Below are positions 26,556 through 36,050 of a DNA stretch of 64,000 nt, piece after piece. The DNA comes from Pseudoalteromonas ostreae (GTDB lineage Bacteria > Pseudomonadota > Gammaproteobacteria > Enterobacterales > Alteromonadaceae): assembly GCF_018069805.1 (NCBI RefSeq), contig NZ_JAGPYN010000002.1:1-64000 (forward strand). The letters run 5' to 3'. Numbering within the stretch: position 1 is the first letter of the stretch; each line of letters starts with the position of its first letter. A program made the position numbers and the translations under genes. The notes below the pieces were generated by a model that did no database searches, was not told the DNA's origin, and saw only the letters and a list, made by a program, of their open reading frames with translations.

Positions 26556-26585
26556 TAAAAAAGGCGCCCAATGATCGGGCGCCTT
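26556..26585 (-). terminator. Terminator of the MMPL/LolA-like operon
   Basis: On the minus strand GGCGCCC, a 7-nt loop and GGGCGCC lead into TTTTTTATT. It lies 23 bp past the stop of the LolA-like gene and separates the export operon from pabC, so the two groups are transcribed independently. Confidence 0.85.
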
Positions 26586-26607
26586 TAATAGTAAAAAAGT
26601 TAACTAT

Positions 26608-27411
26608 CTATCGTAAACGTTTCAAGGTATTTTGACTGAAGTCTCGCTCATCTAACCCTGTGCTAAAGCGGTAGTTTGCCATTAACAACACGGTACTTTT
26701 GCCATTTAAATGGTTTGTCATTTCCAACTTATCTGGACGCCAGAACTTCCCCTGATACCGCTTGTAATCTGTTACCTTTAATGTTTTCAATAAACTGTCT
26801 TTACGGTCGTAGTATTCAGTTTTAATTGGTTGATACATTTCTTTATCTAACCAAACAACTTGACGTGGATAGCCCGAGTATTTATCTACTGGATAATATT
26901 CTAAGACAAAGCACTCACGACCTTCAGCTGTTTCATCGCGTAAATACTTATATGTGTATTTCTCAACTTCAAACGAAGACATATCTTCGTATGAAAATTC
27001 ACTGCCCATAAAAGGGCCTGACTTATTACGTGATGAAATACGCTTGATGCGTTTTAACGCCGGTAAGTAGAGCCACTGATCGTCAGGCTCAATTGGATTA
27101 GAAAAATTTAAGAAAGCAGTGCCTTTTACATCAAGCGGTTCATCAAAAATAATCAAGCTTTTATCACCTTCATCTTTCAACTCTAAACTTTTGCTACGAA
27201 TCGCTCGACGGCTTTCTTGGTCATGCTTATTGCGCAAAATCATTTCCACTTCTGATTGAGAGTCACCCCAACCACTATCCAATTTTTTGGCTTTTTTCGC
27301 AATACGCAAGCCTTTTTCTTGGGCAGCTACATCATTACTTTGCGCGCTGTAAGCTTGACCACTGATGAGTAATACCACGACTAATAATTTAGATAACATA
27401 GATTTAAACAT
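26608..27411 (-). CDS. LolA-like outer membrane lipoprotein-sorting family protein
   Basis: A 267-aa exported protein with signal peptide MFKSMLSKLLVVVLLISGQAYSA, followed by a LolA-like half-barrel domain: EVEMILRN, FDEPLDVKGTAFLNF, WLYLPALKRIKRISS and SEFSYEDM are typical of the 'outer membrane lipoprotein-sorting protein' family that accompanies RND/MMPL transporters. These proteins are thought to carry a lipophilic substrate across the periplasm. It lies 11 bp after the MMPL gene and ends the operon. It is not the housekeeping LolA. Confidence 0.85.
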   Translation of the reverse strand: MFKSMLSKLLVVVLLISGQAYSAQSNDVAAQEKGLRIAKKAKKLDSGWGDSQSEVEMILRNKHDQESRRAIRSKSLELKDEGDKSLIIFDEPLDVKGTAFLNFSNPIEPDDQWLYLPALKRIKRISSRNKSGPFMGSEFSYEDMSSFEVEKYTYKYLRDETAEGRECFVLEYYPVDKYSGYPRQVVWLDKEMYQPIKTEYYDRKDSLLKTLKVTDYKRYQGKFWRPDKLEMTNHLNGKSTVLLMANYRFSTGLDERDFSQNTLKRLR

Positions 27412-27422
27412 GTGTGTTCTCC

Positions 27423-29771
27423 TTAATTTTGCGTAACTATGCCGCTATTTTCTTCAACAGGTTGTGGATCTTTTCTTATTTTGTCTGCTGCAATCAATAA
27501 TGATGGCAATAATAAGAAATCAACAAGCAAGGCAATCACAATGGTGATTGCGGTCATCACCCCCATGTCTGCGTTTACACGATATGTCGATAAAGCCATA
27601 ATCAAGAAACCTGCAACTAAAACGACCGTAGTAAACCACAATGCAGGCCCTACACTCTGAAAGCTATAATGCACCGCTTCTTCCGGTGACATGTTTTTCT
27701 CTCGTCGCGCTGTTAAGTATTTACTCATAAAGTGCACCGTATCATCGACCACGATACCCAACGTCATACCAATAACAACCGATAAGCCAAGCCCAACCTC
27801 CGCTGATAACAGTGCCCAAATACCAAATGCAACCCCGGCTGGAAGAAGATTTGGCAGTAAACTAATGACACCATATTTTACCGACCCCATCACCATTCCT
27901 AAGATAGGTGAAATCAACAAAAGCGCCAGTACAGAACCTAAGAGCATGCTATTAATGTTCTTTTTACTAACATGTGCAAACATCAGTGAAATACTGGCAG
28001 CCTCTAACTTCAACTCAGGATAGTTTGTCGCAAACCATGCTGTCGTCAGTTCCTCTAATTCCAATAACTCATAGGTAGGCATATTTTCCAGCGTTGCCAC
28101 AACTCGAGTACTTGACTTGTCTACATTAATTTGGTTATTAAGATCCAGACCAACCGGTAAAGACATTTCATATAATAATAAATATTGTGCTGCCAGCTCC
28201 TTACCCTCTGGTAATTTATACCAAGCAGGGTCATCCCCATGCATATTTTTGTTAAGCCGTTTAAAAATATCACTGAGCGTATTTACATGATCAACTTCAG
28301 GCAGGGTACGTAGCCATTCACTGAAGTGCTCTATTGCTGCGATTACTTTAGGGTCATTGATACCATTAGCAGTGCCTGTTTCAATAGAAAACTCGATTGT
28401 ATCAACACCACTTAGCTCCTTGCCCATTAATTCAGTTGCCATTCTAAATGGAACCGACTCGTCAAAAAACTCCACGTATCTATCGTTTAACTCATTACGC
28501 GGGATCAAAAACAATATAATCAACATTGCAAACAATGTACTGGGTAACAAAATACGATAGTTCTTAACCACAAAATTACTGACACCAGCCATTAAACCTG
28601 AGTGCTCTTTGACATCTTGTTTAAATGGCTTGATTGGTAAAATAGCAAGCAGAGCTGGGAACAATGTCACTGAAAACAAAAAGGCCATCATCACCCCAAA
28701 TGCCACCATATTACCTAGGTCTTGAAACGGGGGGACATCTGAGAAATTCATACTCAAAAAGCCAAGGGCTGTCGTAGCACTGGTAATAAAAATAGCCTTT
28801 AAGTTATGTTCTAAGCTGTTATAAATCGCCTGTCGCTTATCAAACCCTTTTCTCATTTCATGAAACATGTTCGTTAAAATGTGAACACAATCTGCCACCA
28901 CCACAGTTAAAATCATAATTGGTGCAGCTGCTGAGGGCGGTGTTAAATAAATCCCCAACCACCCAGTCACACCCAAAGTAACCACAATCGCAACAATGGC
29001 GATTAATAAAGTAGAAATAGTTCCCGTGATAGTACGAAGTAAAAGACCAATCGCGACCATAACAACCAAAAACATAAGCGGCATTAAAGTGTTGTTGTCT
29101 GCAAGCGCCGCTTCAGCAAAAGCCACATCCATCATTACAAGACCAGTTAAATGGATTTCTGTATTGGGATACTTTTCAAGTAAATTATCGCGGATCTGGC
29201 GAACAAAAGTGCTCACATCCGTCAACTCTTGCTCAGCGTTAGTACCAGGCATTTGTACCGTGACATTCACTAGGCTGACATGGCCTTCAGTAGAGATCAG
29301 GCGTTTAGCAAGTAAAGGTTCATTGACAGCGATAGCGCGAATTTCTTCCATTCTTTGCGTGTCAAGTACCTCAGGGTCAAGTACCAAATCTTCAACAATG
29401 AGATCATCACCCGTTGCAAAAGTGTGCTGATAGTTGGTAATAGAATCAACACGGCTTGAATAAGGCGTTTGCCAAGCTTGCTCTGTTAGATCGTAAATTA
29501 AAGAAAGGTTCTCTTTGGTAAATACATCCCCGCTCTTTGGCACTATCAAAAACGCGACATTATCGCTTTGGGAATATACGGCTTCCATTCGGTCAAATGC
29601 TTGTAATTGAGGGTTACTTTCTTCAAAGAAGACCCGGCTATCACTTTTAAAAGTTAAATAGCCCGCTCCCCAACTTGTAGCAATGATAAACAACAAGCTT
29701 GCTAGCAGTGTTACAAAGGGTCGACGGACCCCACTCTTTAATATAAATTCACGCATTGCACTCCACTCCAT
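27423..29771 (-). CDS. RND-superfamily MMPL exporter
   Basis: A 782-aa inner-membrane transporter with the RND duplication: a membrane helix near residue 15, a large periplasmic loop (about 40-215), five clustered helices (about 220-390), a second loop (about 415-600) and a second helix bundle (about 610-765). VVVADCVHILTNMFHEMR and GIVVDDTVHFMSKY carry the aspartates expected for proton relay. The group moves lipids or hydrophobic products, often with a LolA-like partner as here. ATG at 29756 (residue 6) is an alternative start. Its substrate is unknown; the cluster product is one option. Confidence 0.85.
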   Translation of the reverse strand: MEWSAMREFILKSGVRRPFVTLLASLLFIIATSWGAGYLTFKSDSRVFFEESNPQLQAFDRMEAVYSQSDNVAFLIVPKSGDVFTKENLSLIYDLTEQAWQTPYSSRVDSITNYQHTFATGDDLIVEDLVLDPEVLDTQRMEEIRAIAVNEPLLAKRLISTEGHVSLVNVTVQMPGTNAEQELTDVSTFVRQIRDNLLEKYPNTEIHLTGLVMMDVAFAEAALADNNTLMPLMFLVVMVAIGLLLRTITGTISTLLIAIVAIVVTLGVTGWLGIYLTPPSAAAPIMILTVVVADCVHILTNMFHEMRKGFDKRQAIYNSLEHNLKAIFITSATTALGFLSMNFSDVPPFQDLGNMVAFGVMMAFLFSVTLFPALLAILPIKPFKQDVKEHSGLMAGVSNFVVKNYRILLPSTLFAMLIILFLIPRNELNDRYVEFFDESVPFRMATELMGKELSGVDTIEFSIETGTANGINDPKVIAAIEHFSEWLRTLPEVDHVNTLSDIFKRLNKNMHGDDPAWYKLPEGKELAAQYLLLYEMSLPVGLDLNNQINVDKSSTRVVATLENMPTYELLELEELTTAWFATNYPELKLEAASISLMFAHVSKKNINSMLLGSVLALLLISPILGMVMGSVKYGVISLLPNLLPAGVAFGIWALLSAEVGLGLSVVIGMTLGIVVDDTVHFMSKYLTARREKNMSPEEAVHYSFQSVGPALWFTTVVLVAGFLIMALSTYRVNADMGVMTAITIVIALLVDFLLLPSLLIAADKIRKDPQPVEENSGIVTQN

Positions 29772-29828
29772 TTAGAATTTACCTTGCGATTTTAAAGTTA
29801 AAATACAGCTACATAAGTAATTAAAAAG

Positions 29829-30266
29829 CTACTTATACAGTGTATTTTCGAATTTTTTAAAGTGCTCATTTTTCTCTACGTTGAATGCAACATGGAAAGG
29901 GCGAAGCGTATTTCCAAACAATCCTCTATCAGCCATTAAATGCATCCATGGAGCCAATAAAACGTAATCAAAACCGTAAAAATAAACCCAAGCAACAGAG
30001 AAAACGGTCCAAGTCAAATAACTGTGTGATGTGTTGTAAATGACGTAGAATATTTTGGGTACATTCTTGTTAATATACTTGTAGTAAACCATCCCGGGGT
30101 AAAATCCAAAGAGATCAATTCCCCAAAATAGTGCGTTAAATAAATACCAATTTATACTTTCGTAGTTAAGAGCTGCGACCCCAGCCATAACAATCAGTAG
30201 TACAGAGTGTTCCATCCGAACAAGGTTATGAGTATTCACCGTCTCATATTTATTGTTAATATCCAC
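29829..30266 (-). CDS. Small membrane protein resembling DUF4260
   Basis: A 145-aa protein with about four membrane segments. VRMEHSVLL near the start, IYNTSHSYLTW in the middle and the late WMHLMADRGLFGN resemble the conserved E, YN-x-x-H and H-x-x-x-DR-x-LG positions I associate with the DUF4260 family, whose function is unknown to me. It lies 57 bp upstream of the MMPL gene on the same strand and could be in the same transcript. The family call is from memory and moderate. Confidence 0.55.
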   Translation of the reverse strand: MDINNKYETVNTHNLVRMEHSVLLIVMAGVAALNYESINWYLFNALFWGIDLFGFYPGMVYYKYINKNVPKIFYVIYNTSHSYLTWTVFSVAWVYFYGFDYVLLAPWMHLMADRGLFGNTLRPFHVAFNVEKNEHFKKFENTLYK

Positions 30267-30927
30267 GTAACTTTTCCTTAAATTATTAGTTACTTTTAAA
30301 TATTACATTACTCGCCTATTGATTGTAAATACGACAAACACATCTACAGACGATAAATCATACTAAAGTCGAACTCGCAAATTCATTATAGATTCAAAGT
30401 GATAGGCAAAATAAAAGTTGAGTTAATTGCATTTTCCACATGTGTTAAGCAGACAATCTGCCGTGTCATATTTGATAACTTACTCACTAAATTAGACCAA
30501 TCACGCCAGCTTTTAAAGCACAACAGCGCCTTACTTAAACTCTAAATAAAATGAACTTGCCCTGCGTTTATAACTAAATAAAATTGCATTTATATGAATA
30601 AAATGAGCAGAAAACAGCACCATTAGTTAGCATTTTTGGATGCGCGTTAGGCTATTGTGAACTCACAATACACGTATAAAAAACTGTATCTCCTTACATT
30701 TAATGTTGAATAAGTACCCAGCCACTCTCATAGCCCTTTATAAAAATTAGGGTAATTGACTCTAGATAGAAAAGGTGCAAAGATTCCGCTGCGTTTTATT
30801 TCACGTAAAAAATAAACCAAGCGAAAGAGTGCAAACTAACCATGACACGCTTTGGATTCGCTACCAATATTTTTCACTGCGTGAAAGGCTAACACCTAAA
30901 CGACTTCAAGGATGTGACATAATTAAT
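30267..30927. other. Divergent intergenic region
   Basis: A 661-bp A/T-rich gap between the DUF4260-like gene and the outer-membrane protein gene. It must contain promoters for both directions. The frame of the downstream gene is open back to 30775, but that extension hides the signal peptide and looks non-coding. I see no RNA gene, long repeat or clear operator. Confidence 0.5.
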
Positions 30928-32106
30928 ATGAATACGTTAAAAAAAACCTTACTATGCTCGCTATTTGCACTACCCTGCCTTGCTCAAGCTGTCGATATTG
31001 CTGGCAAAGTAGGTGCACAAAGCCGGTTTTTCACACACGATGAAAAGCTTCAAACCTCTTTACTCGCAGAGCCTGAACTCTACTGGAGCGATGAAGAGAG
31101 ACGTAACAGCTTCACTTTCAAGCTGTTTGCACGTTATGACGAGTTAGACGACGAGCGCACCCACCTAGATATTCGAGAAGCATTATGGCTCCATGTCGGT
31201 GATAGCTGGGAGTTTCGCGCTGGTATTGGCAAAATATTTTGGGGTGTGACCGAATCCAATCACTTGGTTGATATTATCAATCAAACTGACCTAGTCGAAT
31301 CTATTGATGGAGAAGAAAAGCTAGGTCAGCCCATGTTACAAGGCACTATTTTAAGAGATTGGGGTGTACTGAGTGCATTTGTACTACCTGGCTTTCGTGA
31401 CAGAACGTTTCCCGGCATAGATGGGCGGCTTACTGGTCAAATAGTCATTGATACACACAATCCGCTTTATGAGGATAATGATAAAAAGGATCATTTTGAT
31501 TATGCTTTGAGATACAACAACTCAATCGATATTTTTGATTTTGGTCTCAGTTGGTTTAAAGGCACCAATCGTGATCCACACATGGTGTACCAACCGCTAG
31601 AAAATAATCTTCACCAACTGTCGGGCATTCCTTTATACGATCAAATGCAACAATTTGGCGTCGATGCTCAAGCTACGATCGGTGATTGGCTATGGAAAAT
31701 AGAAGCCATCGCCCGCGACGATTCGATTGGCAACTTTGGTGCATTTACCGCTGGGTTTGAATACACCATGGTTGGCTTCGTAGACATCACCGACCTTGGC
31801 TTACTTATGGAGTATAACCGCAATTCACGAAATGAACGCTCACTATCACCTTTACAAAATGATATTTTCGTGGGTGCACGATTGGCGTTCAATGACGTAC
31901 AAAGTTCACAGTTATTAATTGGCTATACACAAGACTTAACCGAATCGAGTTCAAAGAGTGCGTTTATAGAAGGTAGCCGCCGTTTGGGTGAATCATGGAA
32001 GCTCACTTTAGACGTACGACTCTTTACAACCGATAATCCGACTATGCCACTTTATGGTATTAGAAATGAAGATTATGGCTCTGTAACGCTGGAATACTAT
32101 TTTTAA
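30928..32106 (+). CDS. Outer-membrane beta-barrel protein of unknown function
   Basis: A 392-aa protein beginning MNTLKKTLLCSLFALPCLAQA, a signal peptide with an AQA cleavage site. The rest shows alternating polar and aromatic residues of beta strands and ends VTLEYYF with a C-terminal phenylalanine, the sign of a BAM substrate. It contains a conserved-looking block EALWLHVGDSWEFRAGIGK. The start at 30928 is chosen over the longer frame from 30775 for the signal peptide; AAGGA lies 15 bases upstream, which is long. It is divergent from the MMPL/LolA-like set and could complete an export route, or be an unrelated porin. Confidence 0.8.
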   Translation: MNTLKKTLLCSLFALPCLAQAVDIAGKVGAQSRFFTHDEKLQTSLLAEPELYWSDEERRNSFTFKLFARYDELDDERTHLDIREALWLHVGDSWEFRAGIGKIFWGVTESNHLVDIINQTDLVESIDGEEKLGQPMLQGTILRDWGVLSAFVLPGFRDRTFPGIDGRLTGQIVIDTHNPLYEDNDKKDHFDYALRYNNSIDIFDFGLSWFKGTNRDPHMVYQPLENNLHQLSGIPLYDQMQQFGVDAQATIGDWLWKIEAIARDDSIGNFGAFTAGFEYTMVGFVDITDLGLLMEYNRNSRNERSLSPLQNDIFVGARLAFNDVQSSQLLIGYTQDLTESSSKSAFIEGSRRLGESWKLTLDVRLFTTDNPTMPLYGIRNEDYGSVTLEYYF

Positions 32107-32136
32107 ATTATTAATTTAAAATATGCATACCAAAAT

Positions 32137-32170
32137 AAACAAACCCAACCGTGATGTTGGGTTTGTTTTT
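32137..32170 (+). terminator. Terminator of the outer-membrane protein gene
   Basis: AAACAAACCCAAC, a short loop and GTTGGGTTTGTTTTT form a long stem with a T-run 30 bp after the stop codon. The A-rich left arm would also serve the minus strand. The 278 bp from here to 32448 hold nothing I can identify. Confidence 0.85.
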
Positions 32171-32448
32171 AAGCAATAAAAAAGCTTAACACTGAGCACC
32201 TACTTTGAACTGTAACTCTCTTTTGAATAATTGCTTTCATCTCTGTTATAGAAGGCTCTGAGAACACTTTATGTCAATATTTAAGTATCTACACAAAATG
32301 CTACACTATCCTAAAAACATGAGGTGTACTTCTTTGAAGTTCCATGTGTTCGCTACGATCTGTTAAACCACTAACTATTAAGGACATAAACTTAATAGCC
32401 TTTAGTTGGCCTCCCAACGCCTTAACGTTATACGTTAGGATATTTTAA

Positions 32449-35400
32449 TTAGCGCATCCACACTATGATATCTGCTAAACCATTAGTTTGTAATACACTC
32501 AGTTGTTGCTCAACATTATTGGTTTGCTCAAATTCAAAGGCATCTAACTGTTCATCAAAGGTGATATTTGCAACACCATCGCCACCGCGCTTTTTAACTT
32601 GATGTAGCGCGATATCCGCCAAGTTGACAGAGGTTTCCCAACCAATAACCTGACCACCTAATAATGGTAATGGGTAAAATGAAAAGCCAATCGATGCTGT
32701 CAAATTTATACTGTCACCACTGGGCAACTTAAATGTGTGATCAGCGATGGCTTTACACAGCTGTGCAACATAACTATCGATTGCAGTGCGTTTAAAGTCA
32801 CGTAGCAGTAACAAGAACTCATCACCACTCCAACGGGCAACATAATCAGATCCTTGCGTACGAGAGTTAAGCAACGCAGCCATTTGTTGCAAACAACTAT
32901 CACCACCAATCGGTCCATAAGCATCATTAATGCGGCTAAAATTATCAAAATTAATAATTAACAACACCAAGGATTTTCCCTGCGCTTGTAATGATTGCGA
33001 GTTACGCTGAAAGTGCTCAATATCTTTTGGTAGTTGATCAAATAAGAATCGACGGCTTCGAAGCCCTGTAAGTTCATCTGAGTGGCTCATAAGCTTTAGC
33101 TGTGAGTTGACTTGGTTTAGCTTATCATTAGCGTGGCGCAACTCACCTGTACGTTCAGTGATCAGACTTTCAAGCGCGGTTTGCTTACGGCGTTCTTGCT
33201 TTCTAAATACCCAAAACACCAAATAAAATAATAAAATAAAACTACTGGTGATAAGCAGTCTAAAATAAATTGTTTCATCAAACCGTCTTGGCACCACAAA
33301 TGAATATTCCGTACGTTGCGCCTTCTGCCAGCCCTCACCTTGTCGTTTAGCTTCAAGTTGAAACAAAAATGCACCAGGCGGTAAATTGGTATATATAGCT
33401 TCACGGCGAGTATTAGCATAACGCCAATCGTTATCTAAACCAGTTAAACGATAGCGAAACTCAATACTGGTCGGCGCATAATAATCTATCGCGGTGTATT
33501 TTAGGGTGATATCACGCTCATCGATTTCTAATTCCGGGTTACGCCCTAATGCAGCTGTTGCAAGTTTACGTATCTCGGTATTTAAACTCTCAACCTTTGG
33601 TTGCAATCGTTTAACGCCAAATAGCTCAATATCTTTCGGGATCTCCACCACACCTTGCAGGCTCGGATACCACATTGAATTACCTAACTCCGCCACAGCG
33701 TCATGGCCAAGGCCGGTACAACATTGACTGGCCTTACCGTCAAGTTGGCGATCGTATGACGAAATAACTTGCTCCACTTTTAAGCTTTCAATATCGTTAG
33801 TAAACTGCTCAACCGGCATTCGGTAGACACCTTTCATGGTACTAACCCAAATACGTTTGAGCTTTTCATCATAACGTAAACTAAAAATAGAACCATAAGG
33901 TAAGCCATTGGTGGCATCTAACTGACGCCAATGTCCTTGTGTGCTTCGATAAAATAAACCATCATTTAATGAGCCGATTAAAATACCGACCCCATCAATG
34001 TTTAAGATGCTAGTAACATAAGCACTTTCAAGGCTGGTTTGATCGCCAATTTTTTCAATACCACGATCAGTAAAGTAGTAAGCGCCTTTACTTGTACCAA
34101 TTAAACCAAAATTAGCCTCATCAACAACATAAGTAATAAACTTACTGCCTAAAAATGCGTTATAAGCGAATGGGGTTAAACCACCGTAGCTAAGCCGGTA
34201 CATACCCCGGCCAGTACCAAGCCAGAAGCCTCCTTTGCTGGAGCGACTGATCGCAAACACTGGGTTATCTTTTAAGGCGCGTCCAGGGACAGTGAACAAG
34301 GTATTGTTTTCATAAATATACACACCACGTCCAGTGGCGATATATAAACGTGAGCCATCAAACTGTAAATCATGCACGGCTGCACGTCCGTATTGATTAC
34401 TTGGGATTTGATTGATAAAGTTTTTATCTAAATCAAAGTAGCCTACACCACTGCGGTTAGCGACCCACAATCGCCCATCGGGCGCTTGGCTAATGGCCAT
34501 AACCGCTTCGGTCATTTGTGATATAGCTGAGTGACGTTCTATTCGGCCTTCGTGCGCAAGCCATAATCCTTCACTAAAACTCGCAAGCCAAATATTATTA
34601 TCATTATCGCGATATAAATCAGCAAACCAAATACTTTGGTCAAGTTGGCTCGGTTCAACCCATTGCCAATCGCCGGAGTTGTCTCGAAACAGTAAGCGCC
34701 CATAGGTCGAAATCCACAGTGCTCCATTTGAGTCACTCATAAATTTATAAACCGCTGAGTTATTCGCATTGGGCAGTGGAAAGGGCCTTAACTCGTCATC
34801 TAAATCTAAAAAGTAAGCACCGAGCTCTGACGCTAAATATAAGTTGCCTTCCAACCATGCTAAATCGTGAATAATCGTTTGTGCTAAACGCTCAGGTATA
34901 GATACCTTAGCAGTTAGTTCTAAGCGTAATTTTGCAAAATCAGAGGAGGAATTAGTTAACCGTAGCAAGTATCGTTCATTCACCAGCCAGATCCCTTCTG
35001 GCGATAATGCCAGCTGACTGACAGTACCAACAATCTGCTTTACTGAACTGGCACTCATTACAGGGACTAGTAAGTCATGCACTGCGCTGACATTGATCTG
35101 ATTGCGAGATACAAAGTACAGGCCATTCGCTGCTATCCAAATACTGCCTTTCGCATCTTCGATAACATCGCGTACAGGGCCTTTTACACTAAACTCTTGC
35201 GCTGCCATAGTGGTGGGATCGATGACCACAATACCATCTTTAGTACCAATCCATAAATAGCCTTCGCTATCGACTAGTAATTTATTAATGCCGTTACTAG
35301 GTAAAAAATGACTATTTAAGGTGTTGTAATTAGTGAATGTATTGCCATCAAAGCGACTAAGGCCAAACTGAGTGCCCAGCCACATATAACCTTGCTTATC

Positions 35401-35535
35401 TTGCACGACACTTTTAAGTGACTGCGATGGTAAGCCATTTTGCATATTCCATTGTTTTACAACATAGTCGGTAATTGACGCCTTGCTTGGCATACTGCAG
35501 AACAGCATAATAATAACCAATAAAAACCGCATCAT
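32449..35535 (-). CDS. Periplasmic-propeller sensor diguanylate cyclase
   Basis: A 1028-aa membrane sensor. After a signal/anchor (MMRFLLVIIMLFCSMPSKA) come repeated propeller blades (GYMWLGTQFGLSRFDG, GYLWIGTKDGIVVID and others, to about residue 650), a Y_Y_Y domain (about 660-755, DNDWRYANTRR), one membrane helix (about 770-790), a short coiled coil and a GGDEF domain with the active motif WSGDEF. It should make cyclic di-GMP in response to a periplasmic ligand. The RxxD inhibition site reads QGSD, so product feedback is probably lost. The frame is open to a TTG at 35556; the ATG at 35535 follows GAGG and is preferred. It lies 29 bp after pgpA. Confidence 0.9.
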   Translation of the reverse strand: MMRFLLVIIMLFCSMPSKASITDYVVKQWNMQNGLPSQSLKSVVQDKQGYMWLGTQFGLSRFDGNTFTNYNTLNSHFLPSNGINKLLVDSEGYLWIGTKDGIVVIDPTTMAAQEFSVKGPVRDVIEDAKGSIWIAANGLYFVSRNQINVSAVHDLLVPVMSASSVKQIVGTVSQLALSPEGIWLVNERYLLRLTNSSSDFAKLRLELTAKVSIPERLAQTIIHDLAWLEGNLYLASELGAYFLDLDDELRPFPLPNANNSAVYKFMSDSNGALWISTYGRLLFRDNSGDWQWVEPSQLDQSIWFADLYRDNDNNIWLASFSEGLWLAHEGRIERHSAISQMTEAVMAISQAPDGRLWVANRSGVGYFDLDKNFINQIPSNQYGRAAVHDLQFDGSRLYIATGRGVYIYENNTLFTVPGRALKDNPVFAISRSSKGGFWLGTGRGMYRLSYGGLTPFAYNAFLGSKFITYVVDEANFGLIGTSKGAYYFTDRGIEKIGDQTSLESAYVTSILNIDGVGILIGSLNDGLFYRSTQGHWRQLDATNGLPYGSIFSLRYDEKLKRIWVSTMKGVYRMPVEQFTNDIESLKVEQVISSYDRQLDGKASQCCTGLGHDAVAELGNSMWYPSLQGVVEIPKDIELFGVKRLQPKVESLNTEIRKLATAALGRNPELEIDERDITLKYTAIDYYAPTSIEFRYRLTGLDNDWRYANTRREAIYTNLPPGAFLFQLEAKRQGEGWQKAQRTEYSFVVPRRFDETIYFRLLITSSFILLFYLVFWVFRKQERRKQTALESLITERTGELRHANDKLNQVNSQLKLMSHSDELTGLRSRRFLFDQLPKDIEHFQRNSQSLQAQGKSLVLLIINFDNFSRINDAYGPIGGDSCLQQMAALLNSRTQGSDYVARWSGDEFLLLLRDFKRTAIDSYVAQLCKAIADHTFKLPSGDSINLTASIGFSFYPLPLLGGQVIGWETSVNLADIALHQVKKRGGDGVANITFDEQLDAFEFEQTNNVEQQLSVLQTNGLADIIVWMR

Positions 35536-35564
35536 AACGTCAATACCTCGTTGCAAAACTAAGG

Positions 35565-36050
35565 TTAAAAGGGTAAATAGCCCATTTTAAACAATGCCTG
35601 AACACAAATTAATGAAAATATACCAGCTAAAACATCATCCGCCATAATACCTACACCACCATGAACCCGCTTATCAAGAAAGCGAATAGGACCTGGCTTA
35701 GCGATATCAAAAAAACGAAATAATAAAAAACCCACTAACAGAGACTGCCAACTTAATGCCGCTCCGATCATAGTAATGTAAAATCCGGCAACTTCATCCC
35801 ATACAATCGCGGGATGATCATGTACGCCTAGATCATCTGCGGTTTTACCACATGCCCAGATCCCAAAAATACTAATAACCACCGCAAAAACAATTTGTAA
35901 CCATAGCGGAAAATACATAGTGGTAAAAATAAACGGTAGCGCAGCTAAAGTACCAAACGTACCCGGTGCTTTAGGCGCTAACCCTAGACCAAAGCCCAAA
36001 CCAAAAAATTGATGAGGGCGCTTTAAATTAAATAATGCAGGTTTATTCAA
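35565..36050 (-). CDS. pgpA: Phosphatidylglycerophosphatase A
   Basis: PgpA dephosphorylates phosphatidylglycerol phosphate in the inner membrane. The 161-aa protein has GFGLGLAPKAPGTFGTL at the N-terminus and DEVAGFYITM plus DDVLAG further on, which are the family signatures, with several membrane helices. It overlaps the end of thiL by four bases, a conserved order (nusB-thiL-pgpA) in gammaproteobacteria. Confidence 0.93.
   Translation of the reverse strand: MNKPALFNLKRPHQFFGLGFGLGLAPKAPGTFGTLAALPFIFTTMYFPLWLQIVFAVVISIFGIWACGKTADDLGVHDHPAIVWDEVAGFYITMIGAALSWQSLLVGFLLFRFFDIAKPGPIRFLDKRVHGGVGIMADDVLAGIFSLICVQALFKMGYLPF

Noticed and set aside
28996..29430. 144-codon plus-strand frame inside the MMPL gene
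   Set aside because: It mirrors the coding strand of a well-supported transporter and has no ribosome binding site or recognisable domain.
30775..30927. 51-codon N-terminal extension of the outer-membrane barrel
   Set aside because: It would bury a clear signal peptide and lacks any protein-like character; ATG at 30928 is the start.
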